Shown: positions 1-11,235, numbered from the stretch's first letter. The stretch: 64,000 nucleotides of DNA from Cordilura impudica (GCA_963682025.1 OY821517.1:110807625-110871624), one strand, 5' to 3'. Notes: generated by a model from the sequence alone, not told the origin. Numbers and translations are program-made.

Positions 1-140
1 GGAAAATATATCGCCAAAATCAAAAATCGCCAAACCCAACAATCGCTCAAAATAAAAATCGCCCAAAAAACAAAAATCTTCAAAATCCAAAATGGGCAAA
101 ATCAAAAATCGCTAAAAAGAAAAATTGCCAAATGATATTC
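1..140. repeat. degenerate AATCGCCAAAA minisatellite
   Basis: Irregular reiterations of about 10 bp built on AAATCGCC and AAAATC run from the window edge to about 140. The same motif recurs at 1256-1340, in inverted sense at 2300-2405 and 5596-5720, and as a 400-bp block at 55190-55600, so it is a dispersed repeat and not a local expansion. No coding potential is visible. Confidence 0.7.
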
Positions 141-408
141 TAAGTTCAAGGCCAATAGTTAAGTGTTGCCAGATCTAATATGGATAATCCATCTTCTTCT
201 TATGGGGAGCTACATATATCTTGCTGCAGGGTAGCAAAAAAATGGGCGGGATTAGAGAAATGCGCGTGGTACCCCCACACAAATTTAATATTAAATGTGA
301 TTTATCTGAATTACTGTATTTGTGAGAGCATTGGGACTTTGCGTGAGCCCTAACGATTCAGAAGGGGGGGGGGGGAGGGTGTAGCGAAGCGCACCCGGTT
401 ACATCTAG
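141..408 (+). mobile_element. Helitron-like non-autonomous element, 3' end
   Basis: A GC-rich segment (377-396) folds as GGGTG...CACCC around a GCGAAGC core. It is followed 8 bp later by CTAG at 405-408 and then T. A GC hairpin about 10 bp upstream of CTRR is the diagnostic 3' end of Helitrons, which insert between A and T. The body (230-290) carries the phrase GGGCGGGAT...GGTACCCCCA, which is repeated in tandem at 54760-55110, so the two loci belong to the same family. The 5' end lies outside the window or inside the adjoining minisatellite. No Rep/helicase coding is present. The assignment is inference from the terminus. Confidence 0.5.
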
Positions 409-1255
409 TATTTATGAAAGAAGATAATTTATTACTTGCATTGTGAAAAGTAAAAGCAAGATGTATGTTAGTTATACATTGTTTTTTGTAGCAAACGCAT
501 AAAATAATTATTAATTTTTAAAAAATATTCCATTTTAATTGACACACTTGCATGCCAGACTTTGCGTGCCTTCGATCATTTTATTTCGATGGAATAAAAT
601 GATTCCGATTCCGATTCCACTCCACTCTTAACACGATGCATTTTAAGGATATCAGCTACTTACACGTTGGATAACTTTTCTAATATTAATATGCAGCAAT
701 GAAAAAACATCATTGCTATCAATTCGATAGTTGGCCGTTACGATAATTTACAGTTTGATTATGATGGAGAATGATGTGTATTCGACTGAAGTCTTCTGTT
801 GACTAAAAGTGTTCAGGCAATATTAACTGTATGCCTAAGGGTGATTCGTTCTGAGGATTAGTCACATAGCGGTCTTGAAATATAACTTCATGCATAGCGT
901 GTGAGTTTTCTAGATAAAAACCGGTATGAGACTACCTTTACCGGCTTTGTTCTAGCTAGATTTTTCGTGATAGTGGCCAAATGTCATATTTGTATAGTCA
1001 TTGATTTTAAATTTAGTTATATCATAAGAAAATTTATGCTTAGGAATCTATGAAGACAAAAATTTCGGTTTATGATTTCTACAGAGATTGCTGTCTACTT
1101 AATTGGGATAAAGTTAATAAACGAATTTCGAGTTCGCTCTGTTGTCTTGACAGTAAATGTTTGATCGCAATAGAAAACTCTTAGCTGTATTTTAATTTCT
1201 GTGTATACAATAGAAAGTAAAACTGTTCAACTTTAGAACAATTATATTAGTGATT
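409..1255. other. no gene seen
   Basis: AT-rich sequence with no supported gene. A short TTCCGA reiteration lies at 600-620. I see no splice-bordered open reading frame. Confidence 0.6.
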
Positions 1256-1860
1256 TTTGGCGGTAGGAAATATCGCCATAGGAAAAATCGCCCAAAAGAA
1301 AAAAATGATAAATCGCCCAAAAAATTCCATGCAAAATTGGGTTAAATTTCATATGAAGAAACGCCCAAATTTATTGTTTTTTTTTTCGTTATTTTTAAGC
1401 TTAATTTCGTTTAATAAAATTGAGTAATATTTCATTACGAAAAATTCCCAAAAATAACATATGAAAAATGCCTCAAAATTGTTCCATTTGGAGTTTTCAA
1501 ACAACTGTTGGTTATTCATGTTGATTACTTTGATGAAAAGGTAAGAACATCTATATCCATATATGAGAAGGATTAGTTTTGTTTGGTTGTAAATACTTTG
1601 GACATAAAATATATGCACAAAAGCAAACTGAAAATGAAAAGTTTGTAAAAAAAAAATCGCGCTATTTTTGGACAAAATTACAAATTTTTCCGGGAAAGAG
1701 CGCATAAAGAAATTTAAAAACAAAAACTTAAAATGAAAAATTTTAACAGAAATCGCGCGATTTTAGACAATATTTTAAGTTTTTCGGGGAAAAAGCGCAT
1801 AAAGAAATTTAAAAACAGAAACTAAAAATGAAAAATTTTTACAAAAAAATCATCCTCCGC
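1256..1860. repeat. AATCGCC minisatellite and duplicated 100-bp segment
   Basis: AAATCGCCCAAAAG-type units occur at 1260-1340. Two near-identical segments follow, at about 1632-1735 and 1736-1838. Both hold a GCG(C/A)...TTTT(G)GACAA motif, then CGGG(G/A)AAA.AGCGCATAAAGAAATTTAAAAAC, separated by about 108 bp, so this is a head-to-tail duplication. Nothing coding is supported. Confidence 0.55.
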
Positions 1861-2110
1861 AATAGAAACAAAATGAATCAATATATCTTACAAATAACTT
1901 TAAAATGCCAATTGTTTTTCCCCAACAGATATTTCCTTCATATTTCTTTTAATAGATAAAAAAATCAAAAAGTATAAGGACCACCTATTCAATTACATAA
2001 ATAATAATATATTTAATTTGGAGGCATACAGTTTCATGACCCACATTGAAACCGCATTGCATAGTTCATTAAAAAAAATTTCCTAACGTAAAACACTACC
2101 GTTGCTGGTT

Positions 2111-2264
2111 TCATTTCCACCAAGCAATTAGGCGCAATCTCCCAATATAGTATTGTTGCCTCGCCGTCATGTGAAATACTGCAATGAGTGCATACTTAAA
2201 TTGCATGCAAAAAGTTTAGCTGGAGACTTACACCAGTACTTCTGTCCATACTGTTGCGCAGCTG
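2111..2264 (-). CDS. candidate terminal exons of a TIA-like gene (micro-exon plus last exon)
   Basis: On the minus strand, TTGCTTCTTCAG (acceptor) is followed by a 33-nt exon (2264-2232) reading AAQQYGQKYW. A GTAAGT donor, a 53-nt intron (2231-2179) ending CATTGCAG, and a second exon from 2178 follow. The second exon reads on in frame through RQQYYIGRLRLIAWWK to a TGA at 2111. The 53-nt intron with consensus borders is typical of flies. QQYGQ-type Gln/Tyr-rich sequence is characteristic of the C-terminal tail of TIA-1/TIAR proteins, and an RRM exon of that family lies upstream on the same strand at 10273-10360. Linking the two is inference: the intervening RRM exons were not found, and an alternative donor 2 nt away would change the frame. 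Confidence 0.38.
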
Positions 2265-2719
2265 CTGAAGAAGCAATTAATGTTTTCATATGAAAATAAA
2301 GAACATTTCTCATAATTTGTGTGATTTTCTTTTATTTTGGGCAGAAGATCGTTTTTCATATTTGGGGGATTTTTCGTTTCTTTTTTGGGTTGTTTTTCCT
2401 TTTTTTTTTTTTTTTTTTTTATTTATTTATTTATTTATTTATTTAAATTTGGTATCCTGTTCAACAAGACATGAAATCTTCAAAACAGAACAGGTTTAAA
2501 TATGTTAGTTGGAGTTTGATTTACAATACAACTTAACATTACTGTGACAATATTAAATATTAATAATAAAAAATAAAATATTGATTTATATACAAATAAT
2601 AGATATTTATAAGTGGCATATATAGTTTAAAAAACAAATAAAAAGTATACAGTAAAAATTTTCAATATATATTTGTTAACAGCAAGTTAGTATATGTGCA
2701 TTGTAAAAAAATAAAAATT

Positions 2720-4271
2720 TTCTAAATGTATTGTTGTAAAATTTTCTTTTTGAAGGTAATTGTAGAAGGTAAACCGTTCCAAAGACGTGCTGCATGTATG
2801 AAAAACTGCCATTCAGATACCAACGTATGGTGCCGAAATTGAATTAAATTGTTATTTCTCCGAAGCCTACTAAAACGCAATCGGTTATAAAGATATTCTG
2901 GTCTCTGGTTACTAATTATTTTGTGTAAAAAAGTAAGACATCTTATTTTTAATAAGTCATCAAAATTGACACCGAAAATTTGCTTTGAATAAGATGAAAT
3001 TTGATCGAACCTTCTGAGCCCGTAAACGTATCTTGCGATATTGTTAAACGTTATATTTAGCCTGGACTTACTATTAGTATCGCAATTGCAAATATTTCAC
3101 ATGCATATATTAGTATTGGTATTAAGTATGTCTTTACAAGTAGCAAGCGTATATTAATTGGTGTACAATATTGGGTAGGCCAAAGTGTTCGTAACATCGA
3201 ATACGTTTTACCACAGGCAGCAGCGACATGGTCTGACCAAGTCAATGTTTTATTAAAGATAACACCCAAATTTTTTTCTCGTTCAACGATTTCGATTTGT
3301 TGATCATTTATATATATGTTTAGATTGTCTGGGATTCTTGTCAATCTGTTACGCACCAAAATACACTTTGTTTTTTGTGGATTGAGACTCAGTCCATTTG
3401 CAGCTGCCCAACGAGAAACACATTCTAAGTCATCATTCAAATTTCTACTGCAATCTTAAATTTTTTCTTTCTTGCTGCTAATATATAGCTGTACGTTATC
3501 AGCATACATTCTTATATTGCAGTGAATTAACTGTTTAGGTAGATCAGAAGCATAAATTGAGAAAAGGGGGGGACCAAGAATAGAACCCTGTGGTACACCT
3601 CTTGCCACAGGAAGGAACGTCGATGCAATTTTATTAGTTTCTATGCATTGCGAACGATTTACTAGGTAAGACTTCATAAGTGCAACAGAAGTTGGTGAAA
3701 AGTGCATCATGTTCTTAAGCTTTTGTAGCAAATCTGTGTGATCCACAGTATCGAAAGCTTTTGAATGGTCTAACAGCACTAGTATTACCACGCGGCCATC
3801 ATCAATATCTCTCCTTATATCTTCTGTTACATCAGCTAAAGCTGTAATACAGCTGTATTTGGCACGAAACCCAGATTGACGGTCGGTAAGCAGGTTAATA
3901 TCATTTATGAAGGACGTTATTTGACAATGAAGGAGCCGTTCAAATGCCTTCGACAGATATGGTAATATAGCTATGGGCCGATATTCAGTTGTCGACTTTG
4001 GTACAGGTAAGATCTTAGCTTGTTTCCATCGCTGGGGAAAATCACTCACCGCAATTATTTTATTAAAAATGTGCGTGATATACGGCAAAATGAAGGGAAG
4101 CAGCATTTTTAGAAAAGTAGGGTGAATACCGTCAATTCCTATTGCATTAGACTTTATAGATTGACAGCTCTTAAGTACATCGAAGGGACTAACGCAGTCA
4201 AATGAAAAAAGGGTTTGTGGGACATAATTAGGGGTATAGTTGCCATAATATGAGCGATCAGCTTGAGGCAT
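2720..4271 (-). pseudogene. LINE reverse transcriptase, broken
   Basis: The RT fingers and palm read IGIDGIHPTFLK, YRPIAILPYLSKAFERL, QSGFRAKYSC, LLDHSKAFDTVDH and RGVPQGSILGPPLFSIY, the standard jockey/CR1 order. The catalytic box reads YADN instead of YADD, so the second catalytic aspartate is lost. After a break near 3450 the thumb continues (WAAANGLSLNPQKTKCILV, EKNLGVIFNKTLTW). After another near 3060 the C-terminal part reads ARYVYGLRRFDQISSY through HAARLWNGLPSTI to about 2720. At least two frame changes plus the catalytic substitution make it dead. Codon content looks old but not saturated. Confidence 0.85.
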
Positions 4272-4520
4272 TGGAATATTAATAAAATTCTCGTTAATTT
4301 CATTAGGGTTTGATATGAAATTTTCTTCTATACCCTTCCTCTTTCCAACCCCAATTTCTCTAATTGTTTTCCATGTTTTTTTTGCATTAATTGATGTTGA
4401 AAACTTTTCAGCATAGTATGTGGCCTTAGCTTTCCTTATGCTTTTATTGAAAATTTTTCTGGCTGTGCGATAAAGTTCATGAAGTGCGTTTGTTTTAAAC
4501 CGCTTCCATCGGAAAAAGGC

Positions 4521-5534
4521 TTAATCACGATTTTCTATAAGTTTTTTAATTTCCGCTGTAAACCATGGTGTTTGTCGCTTGCTTATTGTTTTTACTTTGA
4601 TCGGAACAATAATATTATATAAGGCTGAGACATGATGTTCCAAGAAGGCCAGCTGATCATCTACAGATAACATAAAGTATATCGAGTTCCAATCGATTTG
4701 GCAACACGCTTCCACCAACTGCGTGAAATTTGTGTTTTTGAAGTCTCTGAATTCTATTGTTTTCTTAGGAACCTCTAAAGGAATATCATAGGTTATAAAG
4801 ATTAGGTCGTGTTTAGAGAAACCAGGTGCAGATAGTTGGTCATACATCAGTGTGTTTGCTTCATCAGAGACGAAGAATAAATCTAGTAATGAGTTGTTAA
4901 CGGTAGTGAAATGTGTTGGTATATGCGTGTTCACGGGCGTAAGACCAAGAGATTTCATATTTTCGACCATACTACAGTTTTCCAGCAGGTTTGAATTATA
5001 GTCCCCAGTTAATATAATATTATCATAAAAAGGTATAAAATCTTCCGCCAACATTTTATAGAAATTCCCAAGGTCTATATTACGACTTGGTCTATAAACA
5101 CTACCAATAAGAATCTTGCCTCCAGCTGCACACAATTCTAAAAATAAATGTTCTACTTTATCATTTTCATTACCAATTCTGTGTTTAACTTTGCTAATTC
5201 ATCCACTTCTGACATAAATGCCTACTCTTCCGTACCCATCTGCTCTGTCAGCTCTATAAAGATTGTAGCCGTCTACTGATACCAAAGTATCTGTGATAGA
5301 TTCGTCAAACCAGGTTTCAGATACACATACAATATCCACACCAGAATTTTTAAAAATGTGCCGAAACTCGTCAATTTTCCTTGCGAGACTCTGTACGTTT
5401 ATGTAGCAAATTTTAAGACCATTTTTTTGTTTAGCCAATATTTTAACCATATTTGCAGTACTGTCTTTGGAAAATGTTATATTATTGCGTAACAAAGTCA
5501 TACGGATCATTAAAGAAATATGTACCAACAGCAA
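4521..5534 (-). pseudogene. LINE apurinic-type endonuclease domain
   Basis: Two open segments (5534-5199 and 5135-4521) in different frames cover the exonuclease/endonuclease/phosphatase domain that nicks the target during retrotransposition. The N-terminal NVQSLARKIDEFR and VCVSETWFDES motifs and RADRADGYGRVGIYVRSG are followed, after a frameshift near 5190, by ILIGSVYRPS, the metal/catalytic GDYNSN box and the C-terminal FSKHDLIF motif. The order matches the jockey/CR1 group. The domain ends at a stop after PWFTAEIKKLIENRD. The break near 5190 and the stop near 4521 mean it cannot be made as one protein. This is the first enzymatic domain of the pol ORF whose reverse transcriptase follows at 4271-2720. 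Confidence 0.8.
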
Positions 5535-5595
5535 CGCTCAATTGTACACGATTTATTTTAGTGTTTAATAAGAAAATAGTTGAAATTCCTTTTTT

Positions 5596-6289
5596 GTGGG
5601 CGGAATTTCGTATTTTTATTTTTGGGTGATTTTTCATTTTTTTAGGCAATAATTCATTTGGGCGATTTTTCGTTTTTTTTTGCGATTTTTCTTTGGGCCA
5701 TATTTTCTAACGCCGTGAATTTTTTCCTATGTATGCAAAGACTCTCTTTTGTTTCGGGTTCAACCCTAAGATATCTCGTTTGTTTCCTAATATTGTTGTT
5801 TCCGAAATTGATAGTACTTTTTTTATAATATTTTAAAAAAAAATTCTAAAATCCAAAAAATTACCTTCTTATTGCAGTTTAGCTTCGCTGAAAGAAAAAC
5901 GGTAAAAAACTTCCATTTTTACCATTTTTGCTGTGGAATCTACAGCCAATATTGTCCCAAATTTCTGGAAATTGGCGCAAAAATTGTAAAAATTGCCTAC
6001 ATATTTCATTTGGTTTCTCAGAAAATCTTAAATATTTTTTAACAGAAACAACACCAGCATTAGACCTACAACAAACATAGATTCGGTGGTGTTATAAATA
6101 TCGACAAAGCCATATTCAATAGACTTACTTGTTGAAAAAAAAATTTTTTTCTATTAGAATCCAACTTAAGCATATCTTGCAAATAATATATGTATGTATG
6201 TTACACCTATGACTTGATTTGGATGACCCATATCTTAATTACAATCAAAAAATATGCTCTTTAATATGATTTTCTCCCTAAATGACGTA
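5596..6289. other. minisatellite flank then no gene
   Basis: The right-hand continuation of the GGGCGATTTTT minisatellite interrupted by the LINE occupies 5596-5720. The rest, to 6289, is AT-rich and I see nothing coding in it. Confidence 0.55.
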
Positions 6290-6947
6290 AATAACATTAT
6301 TATTAAAAAATCGTTTGGATATCAATGTTATTTTACGATTTGACATTTTTGCTGGGTTGTTATATCTAACAACTTTAAGTGCAATCCTCGTATCTGTAAT
6401 GTTAAGAGGCAAGGTGATTTCTTGTGGCCGATGTAACTCTGTCACTTTTAATCCTATTTTGACCAAGCATCACTCATTTGAAAGTTATGTATTTTAAGCT
6501 GTCTACCGGATTTACAGATTTGTACTGTCTGGAATTTTTTTTTTTTTTTTTTGAGTAATGCTCATTTACAGTTGCTACTAACACATGCACAATATTATAC
6601 AATGCAGTATAACTATGTGTTTATAAACTTTGTTAATTTGTTTGCAAAAATTGTATATGAAAAGCCCTGTGTTGAATTGAAAAATAATTTTGGACATAAA
6701 GCAATAACAATAACGCAATCGATTTCATTGTAATAAATGCATATCTCATGCCCTGTGTTGAATTGTAAATTGCATAAAATTTGCATACATTTAGGTAGCA
6801 TACAAGATGGTTCAAATAACTTTAGGCCCTTATGTCTGTGTGTTCATCTTATATTTATAATGAAATAATTTTAGCGAATTAAGTGTACTAAAAAACTTTT
6901 AAAGAAATATGCATTGCACTCGAGTTTAGAAAGCTTGGCTCTGCTAG
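6290..6947 (+). mobile_element. Helitron-like element B, copy 1
   Basis: The right end reads CACTCGAG...GGCTCTGCTAG followed by T (CTAG at 6944-6947). The same end, with a better hairpin, occurs at 34572-34599 and inverted at 56021-56051. The block GGCAAGG(T/C)GATTTCTTGTG.CCGATGT at 6409-6434 is shared with 34292-34317, confirming a dispersed family of a few hundred bp. Overlapping short open frames here appear on both strands and are not conserved in the other copy, so I do not call them genes. The 5' boundary is approximate. Confidence 0.5.
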
Positions 6948-8579
6948 TTTATTAATATCTACATCCTCCGAAAAAAATTTTATTTGAACGAACAGCTATT
7001 GTTTTAAACAATAAAAAAATTTTTTTTTAATTTTTGAGCACAAGTAAAATTAGTACCGTTCGCGTCCGAATATGATGAAAACTGTGCAAAGGCTCTTATA
7101 TCAAAAAGGTCGACTTTCTAAATATTTGATCCTAATTTGACCATACATTCACTTGGACGAACAAATTATATTTGGGCTACCTTGCGACATAAGCAAAGCT
7201 ATTATGTTTTCCGAAACCTTTAAATATGTACCTGGAAGTAGTTTTTGACAAGAAGCTTAACTGAAAGGACGATATTGAACTATGAAATTCCAATGAATAT
7301 GGCCTATTTGTTAGAGGACAATAAACCTAAGAATGGTAAACTTACTATAGATGAATGAGTGGTGCTCTGCGTACTGAATCTGTGAGGGTATTAAAAATTC
7401 GTCCATCTCACAACTAAAATTACAAAGGAACATATTAGGAACCAGTTGATCAAATGCCAAACAATATTTTATAAAATACCGGGCCACCTACTATACACAC
7501 TTTGCAATAAACTGACAACCGACAAATAAAGTTTAATGAATGGAAGCTTTCGAAGAAACCTATCAAAGCACATATCTATGCAAAGTGTATCAAGAACGAA
7601 TGATAGAACTGGTAAGGTTTTTATGACAGTAACTGTCCCTGAACATTTTGGTATCATGTATAATATGGCAACGAAGCATCTGAAAAACTCAAGATGGAGA
7701 ACCACGTAACTTTTCAAATATTCAAAGTTGAACTCTGTGGGAAAACAATATTATGGGCAAAACTACGAAGATGGTAGGGAGCAATGCGGAAAGAAGAAGA
7801 ACTAAGAATATTACAGATAAAAGCAGAAACAAACTGAGTAAATCTATTGGCTTTCTTACATCGCATATGACGAGCAGAATAAGGGAAAACTAGATTATGT
7901 GGGGACGATGAGAGACTTTGAAAACTATTTGATGCAACTGTCCGGTATTTGAAACATTGAGGGTTCGACACCTCACCAGTAAATGAACTACGGTACCGAT
8001 ACTATTTCTAGGAGAATGGAATCATAAATAAGAAAGCACCAAAAATCGACTTAGTGGTTCAATTGTGTAACTGGACGAGGCGGATAGATATGAACAATCT
8101 ACTTCCCATACCTAGCATAGATGACTGCTCCTTTCCAACTAACTGAACGCTTAGTGTAAAAATCTACTAAAATTAATAATTTACAAGTATTTCTAGTAAA
8201 TTTCTGTCATATGTTACTATATTTAATTCCATTATAAATTTTTCGCAGATTTTCTTACTTATAATTCCAGATATGATGAGTTCGTGTAATATGGAACCGG
8301 TATTTTATTATAGATGATATCTACTAAATTTTATTACAACCCAATACCCAGTGGTGGCCCTGATATGATCTACTAGAGAAGCGGCTACTACGAACTGAAA
8401 CTCGTGAATTTGGGGTGAACATTTCCCAAGGTAGTATCTATAGAACAGAGTTACACAACCCTACTGCCAGTAACGAATATCAACGCTCTCCTATATAGAT
8501 GACGTTGTAGAATTCGAGGCCCAATGGTTCGAATAGGGTAATATATCCAAATATTAATACTTTCGAAATAGTTCAGGTC
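6948..8579. other. unassigned stretch
   Basis: I recognise no family here. Between about 7250 and 8150 base composition is more mixed than its surroundings and both strands carry fragments of open frame (for example minus 7971-7469). No motif, splice pair or terminal repeat was convincing. It may be a decayed mobile element. Confidence 0.35.
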
Positions 8580-9590
8580 CATCTAAGTGGATATAGAAAA
8601 TTAGTATAAGCCAATTTTAGTGGCACTGTTATTGTTTTTTGCCAGCACATATGAAAAACTTTATATCGGAAGCTACATTTATATGAGAAATGGACCGACC
8701 ATGACCATATTTTCTGAAAAAAAAATACACACCATATTTTAGAAAAATCTTTTTGTTAGATTTAAGATTTAAGTGAAGATCAGCCAGCAATTTTATATGG
8801 GGGCTATAACAAAGAATTGTACTACAGTGTTTATTCTTTGACTACTCATTAACGGGTGCAATAGACATTCACAAACCAAATTTGGATAATATGGATTTTA
8901 GGGCAATTTAATTCAATATATTCGATAAGGGTTTTTGTATGGGCAATAGGTATCAACATGCACATATTTTCACCAATTTCAACAGCTTCTGTCCTATGTT
9001 GGCCATAGGACAGAAACCAAATTTGAGTGACGTTGTTATTAATTTTGTTGCATTGGGGTATGAAAAAGTTCATATCGGATGCTATATTTATGTAGCGAAT
9101 AGATTGAAAATGAATCCACACTAACCATATTCGGTAAAGTCACTTATTTTTTGTAAAAACATATACAAACAAAATTTGAGAAAAATTTGTGTAATATTTT
9201 TGTTTTTTGAAATACTTAAGTGAAGATCGGAAATCAGCTTTATATTGGTAAGAATTGTCCTATAGAGTTTGTTTTTCGACTGTTGTTAGATAGAAGTAGT
9301 AAACATATACAAATCTAATTTGATCGAGATCCATATGATAATAGTCCAAAAGTCCATCTCAGACGGGCCATTTGTATGGGGACTATGTCAGAAAATTAAC
9401 TGATTTTCACCAGTTACAATAGCGTTTCTTCTTTAATTGATGGAAGCTTATGTGCCAAATTATATCAAAATATATTCATGTTTGCGACCTGTAGTTTGAT
9501 TACAAGGTTTAAGTGGACACACAGGCGGACGGACGAATATCGTTAAATCAACTCAGAAAGTGATTCCGAGTCATTCGGTATAATAAAAGA
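8580..9590 (-). mobile_element. DINE-1/mini-me-like repeat, head-to-tail double copy
   Basis: Two partial copies of the dispersed repeat are joined. Unit 1 (about 8580-9007) and unit 2 (9008-9590) both contain the phrases AAAAAGTTCATATCGGATGC, GACCATATTTGGTAAAGTC, TTTAAGTGAAGATCGG and CAATTTCAAC.GC in the same order. Only the second reaches the tail ACACAGGCGGACGGACGAAT, ATCGTTAAATC, GTATAATAAAAGATGGGT. The subterminal palindrome seen in other copies is missing. Short open frames in the repeat are not conserved between copies. The family name is by resemblance to fly elements carrying (GGAC)n. Confidence 0.7.
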
Positions 9591-10272
9591 TGGGTTTATC
9601 GCAAATATCTTAGGTGCCTCGTACAAAATGAAGGATAATGTGAGATAGAGGAGTTGAGAAATTACGAGTACTTGCTTACGCTACTGGGACCGACAACAGA
9701 TCTTCATTTAAAACCTATATTAGTGGAAACATTAAACGATTCTGATAGCACTAAAAATCCCGTGTCGAAATGTTTAACACATTTCACTGCTTACCGCACA
9801 GCTTGTCCCAGTTTTGAATTTCACTTAACAACAAACAACTAAGAAATCAATGTTAGCTCCAAGTTGGCTATATATTATGGCAGTCCACATTGTCCGATTA
9901 CCAACAATATAAAAAATATTTGTAAAAAATATGTAACTAAATAAATAGTAATAAAAATTAATTAAAAGTATTTAGTAATTTATATATTTAAAAACAAAAG
10001 TTTCAAAACAAAAGCACATTTGGAGCACACTCCAAAAAAGTCAACAACACTCAAAAATGCTTCCGACGTAAATGACAACTAACGGCTATGATTTTTTTTA
10101 CAACTGCAATTGTAATAATAATACTTTTTATATGTCAGATACATATAAACCCATATTGGCGGAAAAATTAATAATTTTCGAAATAAAAGGCTATTCAAAA
10201 ATATCCCGACTAACTCTGCTTAAATACTCGTTAAGATATACACTTAAATTTCTTTTTATTTTCAATACTTAC
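9591..10272. other. probable intron, no gene seen
   Basis: AT-rich sequence downstream (in sense) of the RRM exon. A short plus-strand open frame at 9654-9842 has no recognisable content. The interval is likely intronic if the exon at 10273-10360 is real. Confidence 0.45.
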
Positions 10273-10360
10273 GATATTTCTCCAAAAGGTGTAAAAGCTT
10301 CACGCAGTTGTTGAGTTTCAATTTCTGAACTGAGATCACCAACAAAAATATGAAATTGTT
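10273..10360 (-). CDS. exon encoding first half of a TIA-1/TIAR-family RRM
   Basis: The minus strand reads a pyrimidine-rich acceptor TTGTATCTTTACAG, an 88-nt exon and the donor GTAAGT. The exon translates as EQFHIFVGDLSSEIE, then TQQLREAFTPFGEIS, ending inside a codon. IFVGDL is the RNP-2 motif of an RNA-recognition motif. The string is nearly that of RRM2 in metazoan TIA-1/TIAR, Drosophila Rox8 and trv, RNA-binding proteins that act in alternative splicing and translational silencing. The exon break after GEIS matches the known family structure as I recall it. The product would bind U-rich RNA in nucleus and cytoplasm. From memory the EIETQQLREAFTPFGEIS wording is closest to trv, but I give no symbol. 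The next exon (rest of RRM2) was not found in the 10 kb downstream. Confidence 0.85.
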
Positions 10361-10363
10361 CTG

Positions 10364-11235
10364 TAAAGATACAATAAGAAAAAATATCATAAATTACTTT
10401 TAAAATTACTTAATTCCAACTGAAAATATTTAATGTTACGAACAAGAAGAACAAAATCTAAACAACTTTAATAATATAGATTTCCTGAACTCGCTTAAGT
10501 ACACGTAAGACTTATAAAAAAAAAGAAAATATAACAGCAAAGAAAAAAAAAACAACAATAAAATGGAAGAAGAAAAACTTTTATAAACACTCTTATAACA
10601 ACACAGCTAAATATTTGTAGTACACGCATAATAGTTGCCTTGGATGAAGAAAGAAAATTATTCTCTCAACAGTCATAAACATTTATATGAATATCTGGTA
10701 TGTTTGTATGTTGTTGGTTTGTCTGTTATTGTAAAATACATAAATATTAAAGTTTCCTAACACAATTCTGTTCCTGAATAGTGCTAATTATTTAGGGTAA
10801 GGATTTAACAGCAAACATCAGCAAAATCTTTACACAAGCTTAAATATACTATGGGTCATTAAAAATTTTTCTTGCTCAAAAAAGTGGTTTTTAGCACGAT
10901 TTTAATTTAGAAAATCTATCTTGGCTTAATATTTTGAATTTACCAGCTAGATTAAGGTTTGTTTTTTGTTTCAAGGAAAATATAAGATTATCTTTTGATG
11001 TTAGCAAATCCTTTTTCGGCAATAAATTTTTGTTATGAAAACGCTAAACATTAAATGCTCTATTGCATGATGGAAGTTGTTAGGAAATTTTTATATCCAA
11101 AAATAAATTATATTCGTTAAAAGTAGATATTATGATTATTTCTTCTGAAAGGATCATGAAGAGCTATATTGAAGGCAAAAACATGAATTGATTTTTTTTT
11201 ACTTTCCAAATAATATAGTACAACAGTTGTACGAG
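10364..11235. other. probable intron, no gene seen
   Basis: AT-rich sequence upstream (in sense) of the RRM exon with no supported feature. RRM1, expected upstream, was not recognised here or elsewhere in the window. Confidence 0.45.

Larger units (their letters stand above)
2406..5585 (-). mobile_element. CR1/jockey-type LINE, 5' truncated, with target-site duplication
   Basis: A non-LTR retrotransposon lies on the minus strand. Its 3' tail is on the left, as a T run followed by (ATTT)n at 2406-2445 (reads (AAAT)n in the sense strand). The 5' end is on the right, just upstream of the endonuclease. TTCCTTTTTT occurs at both 2396-2405 and 5586-5595 and is the probable 10-bp target-site duplication; low complexity makes its exact ends uncertain. 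The target is AATCGCC/GGGCGATTTTT minisatellite, visible on both flanks (2300-2395, 5596-5720). No ORF1 (gag) is present, consistent with 5' truncation during target-primed reverse transcription. Related 3' sequence recurs at 44610-45180. Confidence 0.82.

Noticed and set aside
1349..1723. 124-codon minus-strand frame
   Set aside because: Phe/Ile-rich translation of A/T-rich minisatellite with no recognised content.
7469..7971. Minus-strand open frames in a less AT-rich stretch
   Set aside because: No motif on either strand; may be a decayed element but nothing specific can be claimed.
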